Assembly (NCBI RefSeq): GCF_025145285.1
Contig: NZ_CP102251.1
Span: forward strand, 2,046,001 to 2,110,000
Direction of reading: 5' to 3'
Length of the DNA: 64,000 nucleotides
DNA from: Alistipes onderdonkii
GTDB taxonomy: Bacteria > Bacteroidota > Bacteroidia > Bacteroidales > Rikenellaceae
The notes under the pieces were generated by a model. The model was not told the DNA's origin. It did no database searches and was given only the letters and a program-made list of their open reading frames with translations. Every line of letters starts with the position of its first letter. Position 1 is the first letter of the stretch. This document shows, in pieces, positions 41,547 through 49,877 of the stretch. The translations under genes were made by a program, and so were the position numbers.

Positions 41547-42446
41547 ATGAAGTTTCCCGTCGTTGGCCTCCTGGGTGCCGTCATTCTCCTGCGGGCCGGG
41601 GAGGGGGCATGCGGACAGGAGCCCCTGCGGGCAGCTGCATTCCGCCTGCCGGATGTCCCCGCCGCGCTGACCGAACCTGCCGAGAGGGCCGATTATCTGG
41701 CGCTGCATTATTGGGATCGCTTTGATTTTGCGGATACGACGCTTGTTCGCCGTCCGGAGATCACCGAGCAGGCTTTTGCCGACTTTGTCTGCATCCTGCC
41801 GTATGCGCCCCGTGCCGGCGCGGCTGTCGATTCGCTTTTTGCCCGTGCCGAAGTGGCGAAGGGGATGTTCTGCCATTTTATGGAGCTCGGTGATAAATAC
41901 CTTGATGAGCCGGCTTCTCCTTTGTACAACGAGGAGTTGTACGCGTTGTTCCTGCGGGCGCAGCTCGATAGCCCCCTATTGGAGGAGGTGGAGAAAATCG
42001 GCCCCCGCACCCGATTGGCGGTGATGTCGAAAAACCGCCCCGGCGACCGTGCCGAAGATTTCACGTTCCGGTGCCGTGACGGCAGCCGCGGGCGTCTGTC
42101 GGAGATCGGAGCCGAATATACGCTGCTCTATTTCAATGCTCCCGATTGTGCCGATTGCCGGCGTGCCAAAGCCTATCTGGCCTCGTCTTCGGCTGTGGCC
42201 GGTTTGCTGCGGGACAAGCGGCTGGCCGTTGTTTCGGTATGCATCGGAACCGACCCCGAAGTGTGGAAGGAGACGGTCTGCCCGACGGGGTGGATCGACG
42301 CTATCGACGAAGAACAAACGCTTATGCACGATGCGGTGTACGATTTGAGGACGGTGCCTGCTATCTATCTGCTCGACAGAAATAAACGGGTGTTGCTGAA
42401 GAATGCTGCGCCCGATGAGGTCGGATCCTGGCTTGCCGGCCGGTGA
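41547..42446 (+). CDS. Exported thioredoxin-fold protein (DUF5106-like) ending fimbrial operon 2
   Basis: 299 residues from the ATG at 41547 (a GTG lies two codons earlier). Signal peptide MKFPVVGLLGAVILLRAGEG, a helical DUF5106-like part (about 30-165: ADYLALHYWDRFDFADTTLV; EITEQAFADFVCIL), and a C-terminal thioredoxin-like domain (TLLYFNAPDCADCRRAKAYL with the redox motif CADC; VPAIYLLDRNKRVLLKNA with the cis-Pro). Begins 11 bp after the adhesin stop and is followed by a bidirectional terminator, so it belongs to the operon. Probable periplasmic redox or disulfide-handling protein; a role in folding the Cys-rich anchor and adhesin is inferred. Confidence 0.8.
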   Translation: MKFPVVGLLGAVILLRAGEGACGQEPLRAAAFRLPDVPAALTEPAERADYLALHYWDRFDFADTTLVRRPEITEQAFADFVCILPYAPRAGAAVDSLFARAEVAKGMFCHFMELGDKYLDEPASPLYNEELYALFLRAQLDSPLLEEVEKIGPRTRLAVMSKNRPGDRAEDFTFRCRDGSRGRLSEIGAEYTLLYFNAPDCADCRRAKAYLASSSAVAGLLRDKRLAVVSVCIGTDPEVWKETVCPTGWIDAIDEEQTLMHDAVYDLRTVPAIYLLDRNKRVLLKNAAPDEVGSWLAGR

Positions 42447-42530
42447 GTTGCCGGGCTGCCGGGCTTGCCCCGTCCTGTCGTTTCGGGGTGTGCTGCCGGG
42501 GGGGGCTTGCATCTGCGACCCGGGCGGCTG
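42447..42530. repeat. Short GC-rich degenerate repeat tract
   Basis: Imperfect repeats of the type GCTGCCGGGCTTGC with a run of eight G. Part of the same class of GC-rich intergenic islands seen elsewhere in the window. Confidence 0.4.
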
Positions 42531-42539
42531 AAAAGACAA

Positions 42540-42588
42540 GAACGGAAGAAATCGCACCGCAAAACGATTTTGGCGATTCCTTCCGTTC
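42540..42588. terminator. Bidirectional terminator between fimbrial operon 2 and the META gene
   Basis: Arms 42540-42555 and 42573-42588 pair over 16 bp with one mismatch, with a 17-nt loop. It lies between two convergent genes. Confidence 0.65.
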
Positions 42589-42627
42589 CTATTTATATTC
42601 TATTCCGGCCCTTGCCCGGCAGGTGTT

Positions 42628-43056
42628 TCAGGGTTTGGCCTGGAATACGGCTTTCAGTTCGCCGTCGCTCAGCAGCAGCAGCATCGGCCCGTCCATATCG
42701 TAGTGCGTGGTGGCTTCGAGCGCCTTGGTGAAGGCGTCCTCCTGTTCCATGCCCGGGCAGGCCATCATCGTCGAGGCGATCGGCCCGATCCTGAGCGCGC
42801 CCTTGTCTGTGGTTTCGTATTTGCCCATCAGGCGGTTGCAGGCTCCGACCCCCGCAAAGCGGTTCTCTTCGGCGAGGAACGTCAGGTTGAACTTGCCCTC
42901 TTGGGGTTTGACCGCCCTGCCGTTCAACTGTACGAGCTGCCATTCGGTGCCGACGAGCGGCCGGCGGTTTTTCTTCTGGTAGGAACGGCATTTGCAGCAA
43001 CCCGCGGCGAGTGCCGCTACGGCTGCGATAACCGCGATTCTCAGCAAAATCTTCAT
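42628..43056 (-). CDS. META-domain (HslJ-like) lipoprotein
   Basis: 142 residues. Lipoprotein signal MKILLRIAVIAAVAALAAGC followed by CKCRSYQKKNRRP, then a META domain (LVGTEWQLVQLNGRAVKP; LTFLAEENRFAGVGACNRLMGKY; IGPIASTMMACPGMEQEDAF; ELKAVFQ), the same fold as HslJ, a heat-shock protein of E. coli linked to novobiocin resistance. Cys pairs (ACNR and MACPGM) are the ones usual in the family. Outer-membrane or periplasmic location is likely; biochemical role unknown. Transcribed divergently from ridA. Confidence 0.88.
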   Translation of the reverse strand: MKILLRIAVIAAVAALAAGCCKCRSYQKKNRRPLVGTEWQLVQLNGRAVKPQEGKFNLTFLAEENRFAGVGACNRLMGKYETTDKGALRIGPIASTMMACPGMEQEDAFTKALEATTHYDMDGPMLLLLSDGELKAVFQAKP

Positions 43057-43074
43057 AGCATATTCTTAAATGTG

Positions 43075-43107
43075 TTGTGCAAATATACGGAATATATCTT
43101 ATCTTTG
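43075..43107 (+). promoter_or_regulatory. Promoter of ridA
   Basis: TTG (43075-43077), 22-nt spacer, TATCTTTG (43100-43107), 25 bp before the ATG. Confidence 0.65.
43080..43087 (-). promoter_or_regulatory. Predicted -7 element of the META-domain gene
   Basis: TATATTTG on the minus strand, 24 bp before the start codon. It overlaps the region between -33 and -7 of the divergent ridA promoter. Confidence 0.45.
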
Positions 43108-43132
43108 TGTGGAATTTGAAAAACACCCCGCT

Positions 43133-43507
43133 ATGAAGAAGATTATCGCATCGCCCCACGCCCCCAAGGCCGTGGGCCCTTATTCGCAGGCCGTGGAGGC
43201 CGGCGGAGCGCTCTATGTTTCGGGACAGCTCCCCATCGACGGAGCGACCCAAAAGATGGCCGAAGGCATCGAGGCCCAGACGCGGCAGTCGCTCACCAAC
43301 CTGCGCCATATCCTCGAAGAGGCCGGCTATACGCTCGGCGATGTGGTCAAGACGACCGTCCTGTTGCAGGACATCGGCGACTTTGCCGCGATGAATGCCG
43401 TTTACGCCGGGTTCTTCACCTCGGGAATGCCCGCGCGCGTATGCTACCAGGTCGCCGCACTCCCGATGGGGGCGCTGGTCGAGATCGACGCCGTCGCGGC
43501 GAAATAG
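43133..43507 (+). CDS. ridA: RidA-family enamine/imine deaminase
   Basis: Hydrolyses reactive 2-aminoacrylate and similar enamines released by PLP enzymes. 124 residues from the ATG at 43133 (frame open to 43070, but that part overlaps the promoter). Motifs: PKAVGPYSQAVEAGGALYVSG, LEEAGYTLGDVVKTTVLLQD, and the C-terminal GMPARVCYQVAALPMGALVEID with the active-site Arg102 and the Glu near the end that define the active RidA subgroup. Single gene with promoter and terminator. Confidence 0.94.
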   Translation: MKKIIASPHAPKAVGPYSQAVEAGGALYVSGQLPIDGATQKMAEGIEAQTRQSLTNLRHILEEAGYTLGDVVKTTVLLQDIGDFAAMNAVYAGFFTSGMPARVCYQVAALPMGALVEIDAVAAK

Positions 43508-43538
43508 CCGTTGCCGGACATCCCGTCCGCAGCAAATG

Positions 43539-43566
43539 TGCGCCCCATAAATGTGGGGCGCATGTT
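43539..43566 (+). terminator. Rho-independent terminator of ridA
   Basis: TGCGCCCCA (43539-43547) and its exact inverse (43554-43562), loop of 6, followed by a T-rich stretch. Confidence 0.75.
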
Positions 43567-43700
43567 TTGCCTTTTTGTAAATAATTTGTGGATAAGTTTG
43601 GTGCCGTGCATTGGGTTATTCCATAGAAAAGAATGAATTTTGTAGAACCGGGTTTCGCCCGGATCGACGCTAAAAATCTGAAATAAAAGCAATAACAGTT

Positions 43701-46253
43701 ATGTCTAAAGCCGTAAAACCCGAAGCGCCGCAGAAAGTCGATTACAACGATGCGGTTGCCGAGTCGAAAAAGTATTTCGACGGGGACGACCTTGCCGCGA
43801 CGGTATGGGTCAGCAAATATGCCCTGAAAGACTCTTTCGGCAATATCTATGAAACGTCACCCCGACAGATGCACGAGCGTATCGCAGCCGAGATCGAGCG
43901 CATCGAGCGCAAGTATCCCAATCCGATGTCGCGCGAGGAGGTCTTCGGCCTGCTGGATCATTTCCGGTATGTGATCCCCCAGGGTGGCCCGATGACGGGT
44001 ATCGGCAACAATTTCCAGGTGGCCTCGCTCTCGAACTGTTTCGTGATCGGGCACAAGCATCCGGCCGACTCCTACGGCGGCATCTTCCGCATGGACGAGG
44101 AGCAGGTGCAACTGATGAAGCGCCGCGGGGGCGTGGGGCACGACCTCTCGCACATCCGTCCCACGGGCAGCCCGGTGCTCAACTCGGCGCTCACGTCGAC
44201 GGGTATCGTGCCTTTCATGGAGCGCTATTCCAACTCGACGCGCGAGGTGGCGCAGGACGGCCGCCGCGGTGCGCTGATGCTCTCGCTGTCGATCAAGCAC
44301 CCCGATGCCGAGCGTTTCATCGACGCCAAGGTCGACACGGGCAAGGTCACGGGCGCCAACGTTTCGATCAAGATCGACGACGAGTTCATGCGTGCCGCCA
44401 TCGCCGGCAAGAAATACCACCAGCAATTCCCGATCAATTCGGACAACCCCCGATACGAGCAGGATATCGACGCCCGGAAGCTCTGGGACAAGATCATCCA
44501 CAATGCCTGGAAGTCGGCCGAGCCGGGCGTGCTGTTCTGGGATACGATCATCCGCGAAAGCGTGCCCGACTGCTATGCCGACGAGGGCTTCGTGACGGTT
44601 TCGACCAACCCCTGCGGTGAAATCCCGCTCTGCCCCTACGATTCGTGCCGCCTGCTGGCGCTCAATCTGCTGAGCTATGTGGACAACCCGTTCAAGAAGG
44701 ATGCGAAGTTCAATTTCGACAAGTTCCGGTCGCACGTGGCCATGGCCATGCGCATGATGGACGACATCATCGACCTCGAACTGGAAAAAGTCGAGCAGAT
44801 CATCGAGAAGATCGCCGCCGACCCCGAGGACGAGGACGTGCGCCGCGTGGAGCTGGAGCTGTGGAAGAAGATCCTCGGCATGGCGCAGAAGGGCCGCCGT
44901 ACGGGCCTCGGCATCACGGCCGAAGGCGACATGCTCGCCGCACTGGGACTGGTATACGGTTCCGAGGAGGCGATCGCATTCGCCGTCGAGGTGCAGAAGA
45001 CGCTGGCTGTCGAGGCTTACCGGGCTTCGGTGAAGATGGCCGCCGAGCGCGGTGCCTTCCCGGTCTACGACGCAGCCAAGGAGAAGGACAATCCGATGAT
45101 CGCCCGCATCCGCGAGGCCGACCCGGAACTCTACGCCGAGATGGAGAAGGTCGGCCGCCGCAACATCGCCATGCTGACCATCGCCCCCACGGGTACCACG
45201 TCGCTCATGTCGCAGACCACGTCGGGCATCGAGCCGGTGTTCCGCACGGTCTACAAACGCCGCCGCAAGATCAACCCCTCCGACAAGGACACGCATGTGG
45301 ACTATGAGGATGAAACGGGCGAAAAGTTCCAGGAATACAACGTCTACCACCACAACTTCGTGAAGTGGCTCGAGGCGAACGGATACGACACGTCGAAGCT
45401 CGCGACGATCTCCGACGAGGAGCTCGGGGAGTGGGTGGCCGCTTCGCCCTACCACGGGGCTACGGCCAACGACATCGACTGGGTGGCCAAGGTCAAGATG
45501 CAGGGTGCGATCCAGAAATGGGTCGACCACTCGATCTCGGTGACCGTCAACCTGCCGAACAATGTTTCGGAGGGGCTCGTGGCGCAGGTTTACCGCACGG
45601 CCTGGGAATGCGGCTGCAAGGGCGTCACGGTCTACCGCGACGGCTGCCGCGACGGTGTGCTGCTCGAAAAGGGCTCCAAAAAGAAGCAGAAGTGCGAGGA
45701 GCATCCCGGACAGGTGCCCAAGCGTCCCAAGTCGATCCCGGCCGACATCGTGCGTTTCAAGAACGGCACCGAGGACTGGATCGCCTTCGTGGGCCTGCAA
45801 GACGGCCGCCCCTACGAGGTCTTCACCGGTAAGATCGAGGAGGACGCCATGTATATCCCCCGCAAGATCGACAAGGGCTATATTATAAAGGTACGCGAAG
45901 AGGACGGCACCAAACGTTACGACTTCCAGTATACCGACCGTTACGGCTATACGAATACCATCGGCGGTATCTCGCGTCTGTTCGACGAGGAGTTCTGGAA
46001 CTACGCCAAGCTGATCTCGGGTGTCCTGCGCCATGGCATGCCGATCGAGAAGACCGTCTCGCTGATCGAATCGCTCCACCTGAACAGCGAGTCGATCAAT
46101 ACGTGGAAGACGGGCGTCTGCCGCGCCCTGAAGCAGTATATCGTCGACGGCACCAAGTCGAAAGGCAAGTGCCCGAGCTGCGGACAGGAGAATATGGCCT
46201 ACCAGAATGGCTGTCTTACGTGCATGTCGTGCGGTTATTCGAAGTGTGGTTGA
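43701..46253 (+). CDS. nrdJ: Adenosylcobalamin-dependent (class II) ribonucleotide reductase
   Basis: Makes deoxyribonucleotides with a B12-derived thiyl radical, without oxygen. 850 residues. Motifs of class II enzymes: SLSNCFVIGHKHPADSYGGIF, MKRRGGVGHDLSHIRPTGSP, the substrate-site Cys/Asn/Glu segment TNPCGEIPLCPYDSCRLLALN, the RNR finger-loop region IAPTGTTSLM, and a C-terminal zinc-ribbon-like end with CPSCG, CMSCG and CG that supplies redox Cys. The region before the gene (43567-43700) is too short and lacks features of a cobalamin riboswitch that I could recognise. Own terminator downstream. Implies that the cell takes up or makes cobalamin. Confidence 0.94.
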   Translation: MSKAVKPEAPQKVDYNDAVAESKKYFDGDDLAATVWVSKYALKDSFGNIYETSPRQMHERIAAEIERIERKYPNPMSREEVFGLLDHFRYVIPQGGPMTGIGNNFQVASLSNCFVIGHKHPADSYGGIFRMDEEQVQLMKRRGGVGHDLSHIRPTGSPVLNSALTSTGIVPFMERYSNSTREVAQDGRRGALMLSLSIKHPDAERFIDAKVDTGKVTGANVSIKIDDEFMRAAIAGKKYHQQFPINSDNPRYEQDIDARKLWDKIIHNAWKSAEPGVLFWDTIIRESVPDCYADEGFVTVSTNPCGEIPLCPYDSCRLLALNLLSYVDNPFKKDAKFNFDKFRSHVAMAMRMMDDIIDLELEKVEQIIEKIAADPEDEDVRRVELELWKKILGMAQKGRRTGLGITAEGDMLAALGLVYGSEEAIAFAVEVQKTLAVEAYRASVKMAAERGAFPVYDAAKEKDNPMIARIREADPELYAEMEKVGRRNIAMLTIAPTGTTSLMSQTTSGIEPVFRTVYKRRRKINPSDKDTHVDYEDETGEKFQEYNVYHHNFVKWLEANGYDTSKLATISDEELGEWVAASPYHGATANDIDWVAKVKMQGAIQKWVDHSISVTVNLPNNVSEGLVAQVYRTAWECGCKGVTVYRDGCRDGVLLEKGSKKKQKCEEHPGQVPKRPKSIPADIVRFKNGTEDWIAFVGLQDGRPYEVFTGKIEEDAMYIPRKIDKGYIIKVREEDGTKRYDFQYTDRYGYTNTIGGISRLFDEEFWNYAKLISGVLRHGMPIEKTVSLIESLHLNSESINTWKTGVCRALKQYIVDGTKSKGKCPSCGQENMAYQNGCLTCMSCGYSKCG

Positions 46254-46280
46254 TTCCGTAAGGATTTAATCCTGAGCTTA

Positions 46281-46313
46281 AAAGGCTGGAAACATACGTT
46301 TCCAGCCTTTTTT
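46281..46313 (+). terminator. Rho-independent terminator of nrdJ
   Basis: AAAGGCTGGAAAC (46281-46293) and its exact inverse (46298-46310), loop ATAC, followed by T-residues. Confidence 0.88.
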
Positions 46314-46406
46314 GTGCGGTTTCGGCGCTGTTTTTGTGCTATGGCCTGTCAATTAACGGTTTCGGGAAAAGAGAAACTTTATTATTGGGATTAAATATTA
46401 TTGACC

Positions 46407-47606
46407 ATGAAAAAACTTATTCTATTGTTGGCAGCCGTGGCATTGGCTACGTCTGTGTGGGCGCAGGATACGCCCAAAAAACCGAGCTTTGCCGGTTTCG
46501 TGTCGAACGGTTTCTGGGATAACTGGGAAATTACGCTTGGAGGCGGTGCCGGTACGGCCCTTTCCAACGGTACCAACCAGGGGAGTTTCGGCGACCGTAT
46601 CAATTTCGAGGCCAACTTCGGCCTTACCAAATGGTTCCATCCGGTGACCGGTATGCGCCTCCAGCTGCAGGGCGGCCGGTTCGCCAATTTCGACGATGTG
46701 CTGGGCAAGGCGAAATGGCCCTATTTGTTCGTGCATGCCGATTTCATGCTCAACTTCTCCAACTGGGCAGGGGGTTACCGTGAAGACCGAGCCTACTATG
46801 CCGTGCCGTTCGCCGGTTTCGGATATATGGCCTCGAACTTCACCGACAAGAGCCACGAGAACAACGGTTCGGGTACGCACCAGTCGTTCGCGTTCACTTT
46901 GGGCTGGCTCAACAAGTTCCGCATTTCGCCGTCGTTCGATTTCAATATCGAACTCAAAGGGCTGATAGCGCCTTCGCGGGTCAGCCCCGTTGCGATGGAC
47001 GGCTCCTACCTGTTCGGCTTCAGCGCTACGGCAGGTTTCACCTACCGCTTTAACAAGCGCGGCTGGCAGCGCGGTGTTGCGGGCTATACCGTTGCGGACA
47101 TCCAGGCTTTCCAGGACGCCGTAGCCGCCAGCATGGCCGCTGCCGCCGCCATGGAGGTCGAGAATGCCCAGCTGGCACAGCAGCTTGCCGCCTCGCAGGC
47201 CGAGCTCGCCGCCACGGCCGATGCCGCAGCTGCGGCAGCTACTGCCGCCGCGGCCGCTACCGTCGTTGCCGCCGAGGAGCAGGTTGCAGCCGATACTTCG
47301 ATCATCCTCTTCGATTACAGCATGTCGTGGCTGACCCCGCAGGAGAAGACCCGCCTCGAGCTGGTGGCCGAGAAGATCAAGAACGGCCCGCAGGACATGG
47401 TTTACCAGATCGTGGGCCATGCCGACCAGCAGACGGGAACCAAGGCCGGAAACAAGCGCGTCGCCGAGCACCGTGCCAAGCGGGTATTCGACTTCCTCGT
47501 ATCGAAGGGCGTCAACCCCAAGCAGCTGAATTACGAGGGCAAGGGCAACTCGCCCGATCCGTTCAAGAAGGTCCAGGCCGCCAACCGTGCCGCGATCATC
47601 CAGTAA
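46407..47606 (+). CDS. OmpA-family outer-membrane protein with Ala-rich linker
   Basis: 399 residues from the ATG at 46407. Signal peptide MKKLILLLAAVALATSVWAQ, an N-terminal beta-barrel of about 210 residues (WEITLGGGAGTALSNGTNQG; VPFAGFGYMASNF; FSATAGFTYRFNKRGW), an Ala-rich helical linker (about 240-295: AVAASMAAAAAMEVENAQLA, QAELAATADAAAAAATAAAA) and a C-terminal OmpA domain (ILFDYSMSWLTPQEKTRLEL; YQIVGHADQQTG; NKRVAEHRAKRVFDFLVSKG). The OmpA domain should bind peptidoglycan. Likely a major structural protein of the outer membrane. The long Ala-rich linker is unusual and may form a trimeric or dimeric coiled coil. Confidence 0.9.
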   Translation: MKKLILLLAAVALATSVWAQDTPKKPSFAGFVSNGFWDNWEITLGGGAGTALSNGTNQGSFGDRINFEANFGLTKWFHPVTGMRLQLQGGRFANFDDVLGKAKWPYLFVHADFMLNFSNWAGGYREDRAYYAVPFAGFGYMASNFTDKSHENNGSGTHQSFAFTLGWLNKFRISPSFDFNIELKGLIAPSRVSPVAMDGSYLFGFSATAGFTYRFNKRGWQRGVAGYTVADIQAFQDAVAASMAAAAAMEVENAQLAQQLAASQAELAATADAAAAAATAAAAATVVAAEEQVAADTSIILFDYSMSWLTPQEKTRLELVAEKIKNGPQDMVYQIVGHADQQTGTKAGNKRVAEHRAKRVFDFLVSKGVNPKQLNYEGKGNSPDPFKKVQAANRAAIIQ

Positions 47607-47645
47607 TCGGGAGCGAGGCTGCGGGCTTCCCCCGAAGTAGAAAAG

Positions 47646-47678
47646 AAAAAGGTGCAGGATTGTTCTGCACCTTTTTTT
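47646..47678 (+). terminator. Rho-independent terminator of the OmpA-family gene
   Basis: AAAAAGGTGCAG (47646-47657) pairs with CTGCACCTTTTT (47665-47676), loop of 7, with T-tail to 47678. Confidence 0.88.
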
Positions 47679-47689
47679 GTCCTGATTTC

Positions 47690-47960
47690 CGGGGCTGCTG
47701 TTTCCGGGGCTTCGCCTGTCGTGGCCGGGGGGGCTTGGCCGGAGATTCACCGGCGTTGGCCGGGGATTTGCCCGCGGCGTCCGGCTCCCGGTTTTCGGCA
47801 GCCCTGACTCCGAGGGTACTGATTCGGTGAGCCTGTTTCCGGTGAGCCCTGATTTAAGCAACTCTGTTTCCGACAGCTCTGTTTCCTGCGGCCCGGAGCT
47901 CGGCAGCCCTGTATTTGACCGCCCGTCTTGCGGCAGCCCTGTGTTTGCCGGGCGGTGGCG
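47690..47960. repeat. Degenerate short repeats between ompA-type gene and DUF721 gene
   Basis: About 270 bp of imperfect repeats with units such as GGCAGCCCTGTnTTTG and GGTGAGCCTGTTTCC, at least eight copies. The frames across it are low complexity (Arg, Pro, Asn-rich) with no protein similarity recognised. The DUF721 and RecF genes read towards it from the right. Confidence 0.55.
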
Positions 47961-47970
47961 GCTGTGTGTT

Positions 47971-48261
47971 TTACCGGATGATCACGGCATTGACCAGCCG
48001 CACGCCCGAGCGGCGGTTGATCTCCTCCTTGAGCGCCTCGCGCTGGTAGAAAAGCTCCGAGCGGAGCACGCTCGACTGGATGCGGGCATAGAGGATGTGG
48101 TTTTCGATTTTCAGCTCGGTCGTAACCTCCGCGGCGCGGTCGCCCACGATCTCGCGCCAGGTGTCGGGCAGTTTCCCTTCGGCGACTTTCGCCGCGACAT
48201 AGGGGCGTTTGAAAAACTCCTCCAGCAGGTCGCCCATCAGCATGGTCTTCGTCCGTCTCAT
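47971..48261 (-). CDS. DUF721 (DciA-like) protein
   Basis: 96 residues. The pattern LLEEFFKRPYVAAKVAEGKLPDTWREIVGDRAAEVTT, then ILYARIQSSVLRSELFYQREALKEEINRRSG and VRLVNAVIIR is the usual DUF721 domain. DUF721 proteins include DciA, which helps load the replicative helicase DnaB in bacteria without DnaC, and in Bacteroidota they are typically encoded next to recF, as here. Its start overlaps the recF stop by 4 bp, so the two are translated in a coupled way. Confidence 0.85.
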   Translation of the reverse strand: MRRTKTMLMGDLLEEFFKRPYVAAKVAEGKLPDTWREIVGDRAAEVTTELKIENHILYARIQSSVLRSELFYQREALKEEINRRSGVRLVNAVIIR

Positions 48262-49640
48262 GGCCGTCCTCCTTCCGATGCTGCATCCCCGGGGCGTGCC
48301 CCGTTGCCGTCGGGTTCTGCTGCCGGTTCTTCGGCAGGCTCCGGTGCCGGGGCTGGTTCCGAAGGCCGCGCGGGTTCTCCCGCCGGCGATTCCCCGGTTT
48401 GCCCTTCCGTCCGTTCCGCGGCCGCAGACCCGGTTTGTCCCTGTGTCTTATCCTTCGCCGGTTCCGCGGCCTTGTCCGTTGCCGCATTCCCGGGCTGGTT
48501 CCCGGCCGATCCTTTGTCCGGGTCAGCCGCGGCAGCCGTTGCCGTTGCATTCCCCTGCGTCACCGCCCCGTTCCCGACCGTGAAAAGCGCATATTCGCCG
48601 CCCGCCTTGTCGAGGATCGTACGCAGCCGTGTGGGGTTGCAGTCGGTAATCATGATCTGCCCGAACGAATCTTCGGACACGAGGCGGATCAACTGCTCCA
48701 CGCGCCCGGCGTCGAGCTTGTCGAAGAGGTCGTCCAGCAGCAGGATCGGTTTTTCGCCCTTTTCCCGGGCGACGATGGTGTATTGCGCCAGTTTGAGGGC
48801 TATCAGGAACGATTTCTGCTGCCCCTGCGACCCGTATTTGCGCAGGGGGTAGCCGCCGATTTTCAGCACCAGGTCGTCGCGGTGGATGCCTGCCGTGGTG
48901 AATTCGTTGGCGAGGTCTTTCTGCCGTGCCGCGAGGAGCAGTTCGTCGAACGGCCGGTCGTTCAGCTCCGACTTGTAGTGCAGTTCGACCTGCTCGCGGT
49001 CGCCCGAGAGGGTGCGGTAATAGTCCGCGACGACGGGTTGCAGCCGTTGCGTGAACTCCCGCCGCAGGGCGTGTATCCGGTTGCCCTGCTCGACGAGTTG
49101 CATGTCGTAAATGCGGAGCATCGTTTCGTCGGGCATGTTCTTGAGCAGGCGGTTGCGTTCGGCCAGCACGCCGTTGTAACGCATTACGGCGGCCAGGTAG
49201 GTGCGGTCGAGCTGCGAGATGAAGCCGTTGAGGTAGCGGCGGCGTTCGTCCGCGGCGTCGCTGATGAGCGCACTGTCGGCCGGCGACACGATCACGGCCG
49301 GAATCAGCCCCACGTGATCCGACAGCCGTTCGTATTCCTTCCCGTTGCGTTTGAGCACCTTGCCGCCCTTGCGCGAGAACGAGCACACGACGCTCTCCGT
49401 CTTGCCCGCATCGGTGAGGTACTGTCCTTCGGCGAGGAAGAAATCCGCGCCGTGGCGGACGCTCTGCCCGTCGGTCATCGCCAGCGACGACTTGCACATC
49501 GAAAGGTAATAAACCGCGTCGATGATGTTGGTCTTGCCCGCCCCGTTGTCACCCACTAGGCAGTTGATGCCGGGGCACAGGGCGAGTTCCTCCTGTGCGA
49601 TATTCTTGAAGTTGAGCAGCGATATTTTCTTCAGATACAT
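48258..49640 (-). CDS. recF: DNA replication/repair protein RecF with a long disordered C-terminal tail
   Basis: ABC-type ATPase that helps RecR/RecO load RecA at gaps. 460 residues; the RecF body ends near residue 365, which is the normal full length. Motifs: LKKISLLNFKNIAQ, Walker A GDNGAGKTN (31-39), YGSQGQQKSF (signature), ILLLDDLFDKLDAGR (Walker B/D-loop), and ITDCNP. The last 95 or so residues are Ala/Pro/Glu/Gly/Thr-rich (GQTGSAAAERTEGQTGESPA; EPAPAPEPAEEPAAEPDG), clearly disordered and not part of the family. Followed by DUF721 with ATGA overlap. A -7 promoter motif lies only 6 bp before the ATG. Confidence 0.92.
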   Translation of the reverse strand: MYLKKISLLNFKNIAQEELALCPGINCLVGDNGAGKTNIIDAVYYLSMCKSSLAMTDGQSVRHGADFFLAEGQYLTDAGKTESVVCSFSRKGGKVLKRNGKEYERLSDHVGLIPAVIVSPADSALISDAADERRRYLNGFISQLDRTYLAAVMRYNGVLAERNRLLKNMPDETMLRIYDMQLVEQGNRIHALRREFTQRLQPVVADYYRTLSGDREQVELHYKSELNDRPFDELLLAARQKDLANEFTTAGIHRDDLVLKIGGYPLRKYGSQGQQKSFLIALKLAQYTIVAREKGEKPILLLDDLFDKLDAGRVEQLIRLVSEDSFGQIMITDCNPTRLRTILDKAGGEYALFTVGNGAVTQGNATATAAAADPDKGSAGNQPGNAATDKAAEPAKDKTQGQTGSAAAERTEGQTGESPAGEPARPSEPAPAPEPAEEPAAEPDGNGARPGDAASEGGRP

Positions 49641-49645
49641 GGTTC

Positions 49646-49692
49646 AAAGATAGTGCAAGCCGAGCGCAATGCCAAATTTATTTGGGCATTGC
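49646..49692. repeat. 47-bp intergenic repeat, copy 1
   Basis: Nearly identical to 49715-49761 (2 differences). It contains an 8-bp inverted repeat (GCAATGCC/GGCATTGC). On the minus strand it ends with TATCTTTG, a -7 promoter motif facing recF. Confidence 0.8.
49647..49654 (-). promoter_or_regulatory. -7 element directly before recF
   Basis: TATCTTTG on the minus strand (49654-49647), six bases before the recF ATG at 49640. Transcription would start at or within a base or two of the start codon, giving a leaderless mRNA, if this element is used. Confidence 0.5.
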
Positions 49693-49714
49693 CAAGGCGC
49701 CGCCTGTGTTCTGT

Positions 49715-49761
49715 AAAGATAGTGCAAGCCGGGCGCAATGCCAAATTTATTTGGGCAATGC
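49715..49761. repeat. 47-bp intergenic repeat, copy 2
   Basis: Second direct copy, same orientation, 69 bp from the first. Its -7-like motif is TATCTTTA. Both differences to copy 1 are single substitutions. Confidence 0.8.
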
Positions 49762-49804
49762 GGTGCCGCATCTGTCCGATGCTGCAAAAAAACGGGATGC
49801 GGCA

Positions 49805-49834
49805 TTGTACATTGTGAATAGTTTTGTATCTTTG
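49805..49834 (+). promoter_or_regulatory. Promoter of the TPR protein - ribH operon
   Basis: TTG (49805-49807), 19-nt spacer, TATCTTTG (49827-49834): a full consensus Bacteroidota promoter 43 bp before the ATG at 49878. Confidence 0.78.
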
Positions 49835-49877
49835 CTGCCTAACGTACGGAATTATAAACTAAACAAGATAGATTTTT

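Noticed and set aside
43567..43700. Cobalamin riboswitch before the B12-dependent ribonucleotide reductase
   Set aside because: The 134-bp gap is short and I could not find the B12-box-like core or the expected long structured leader.
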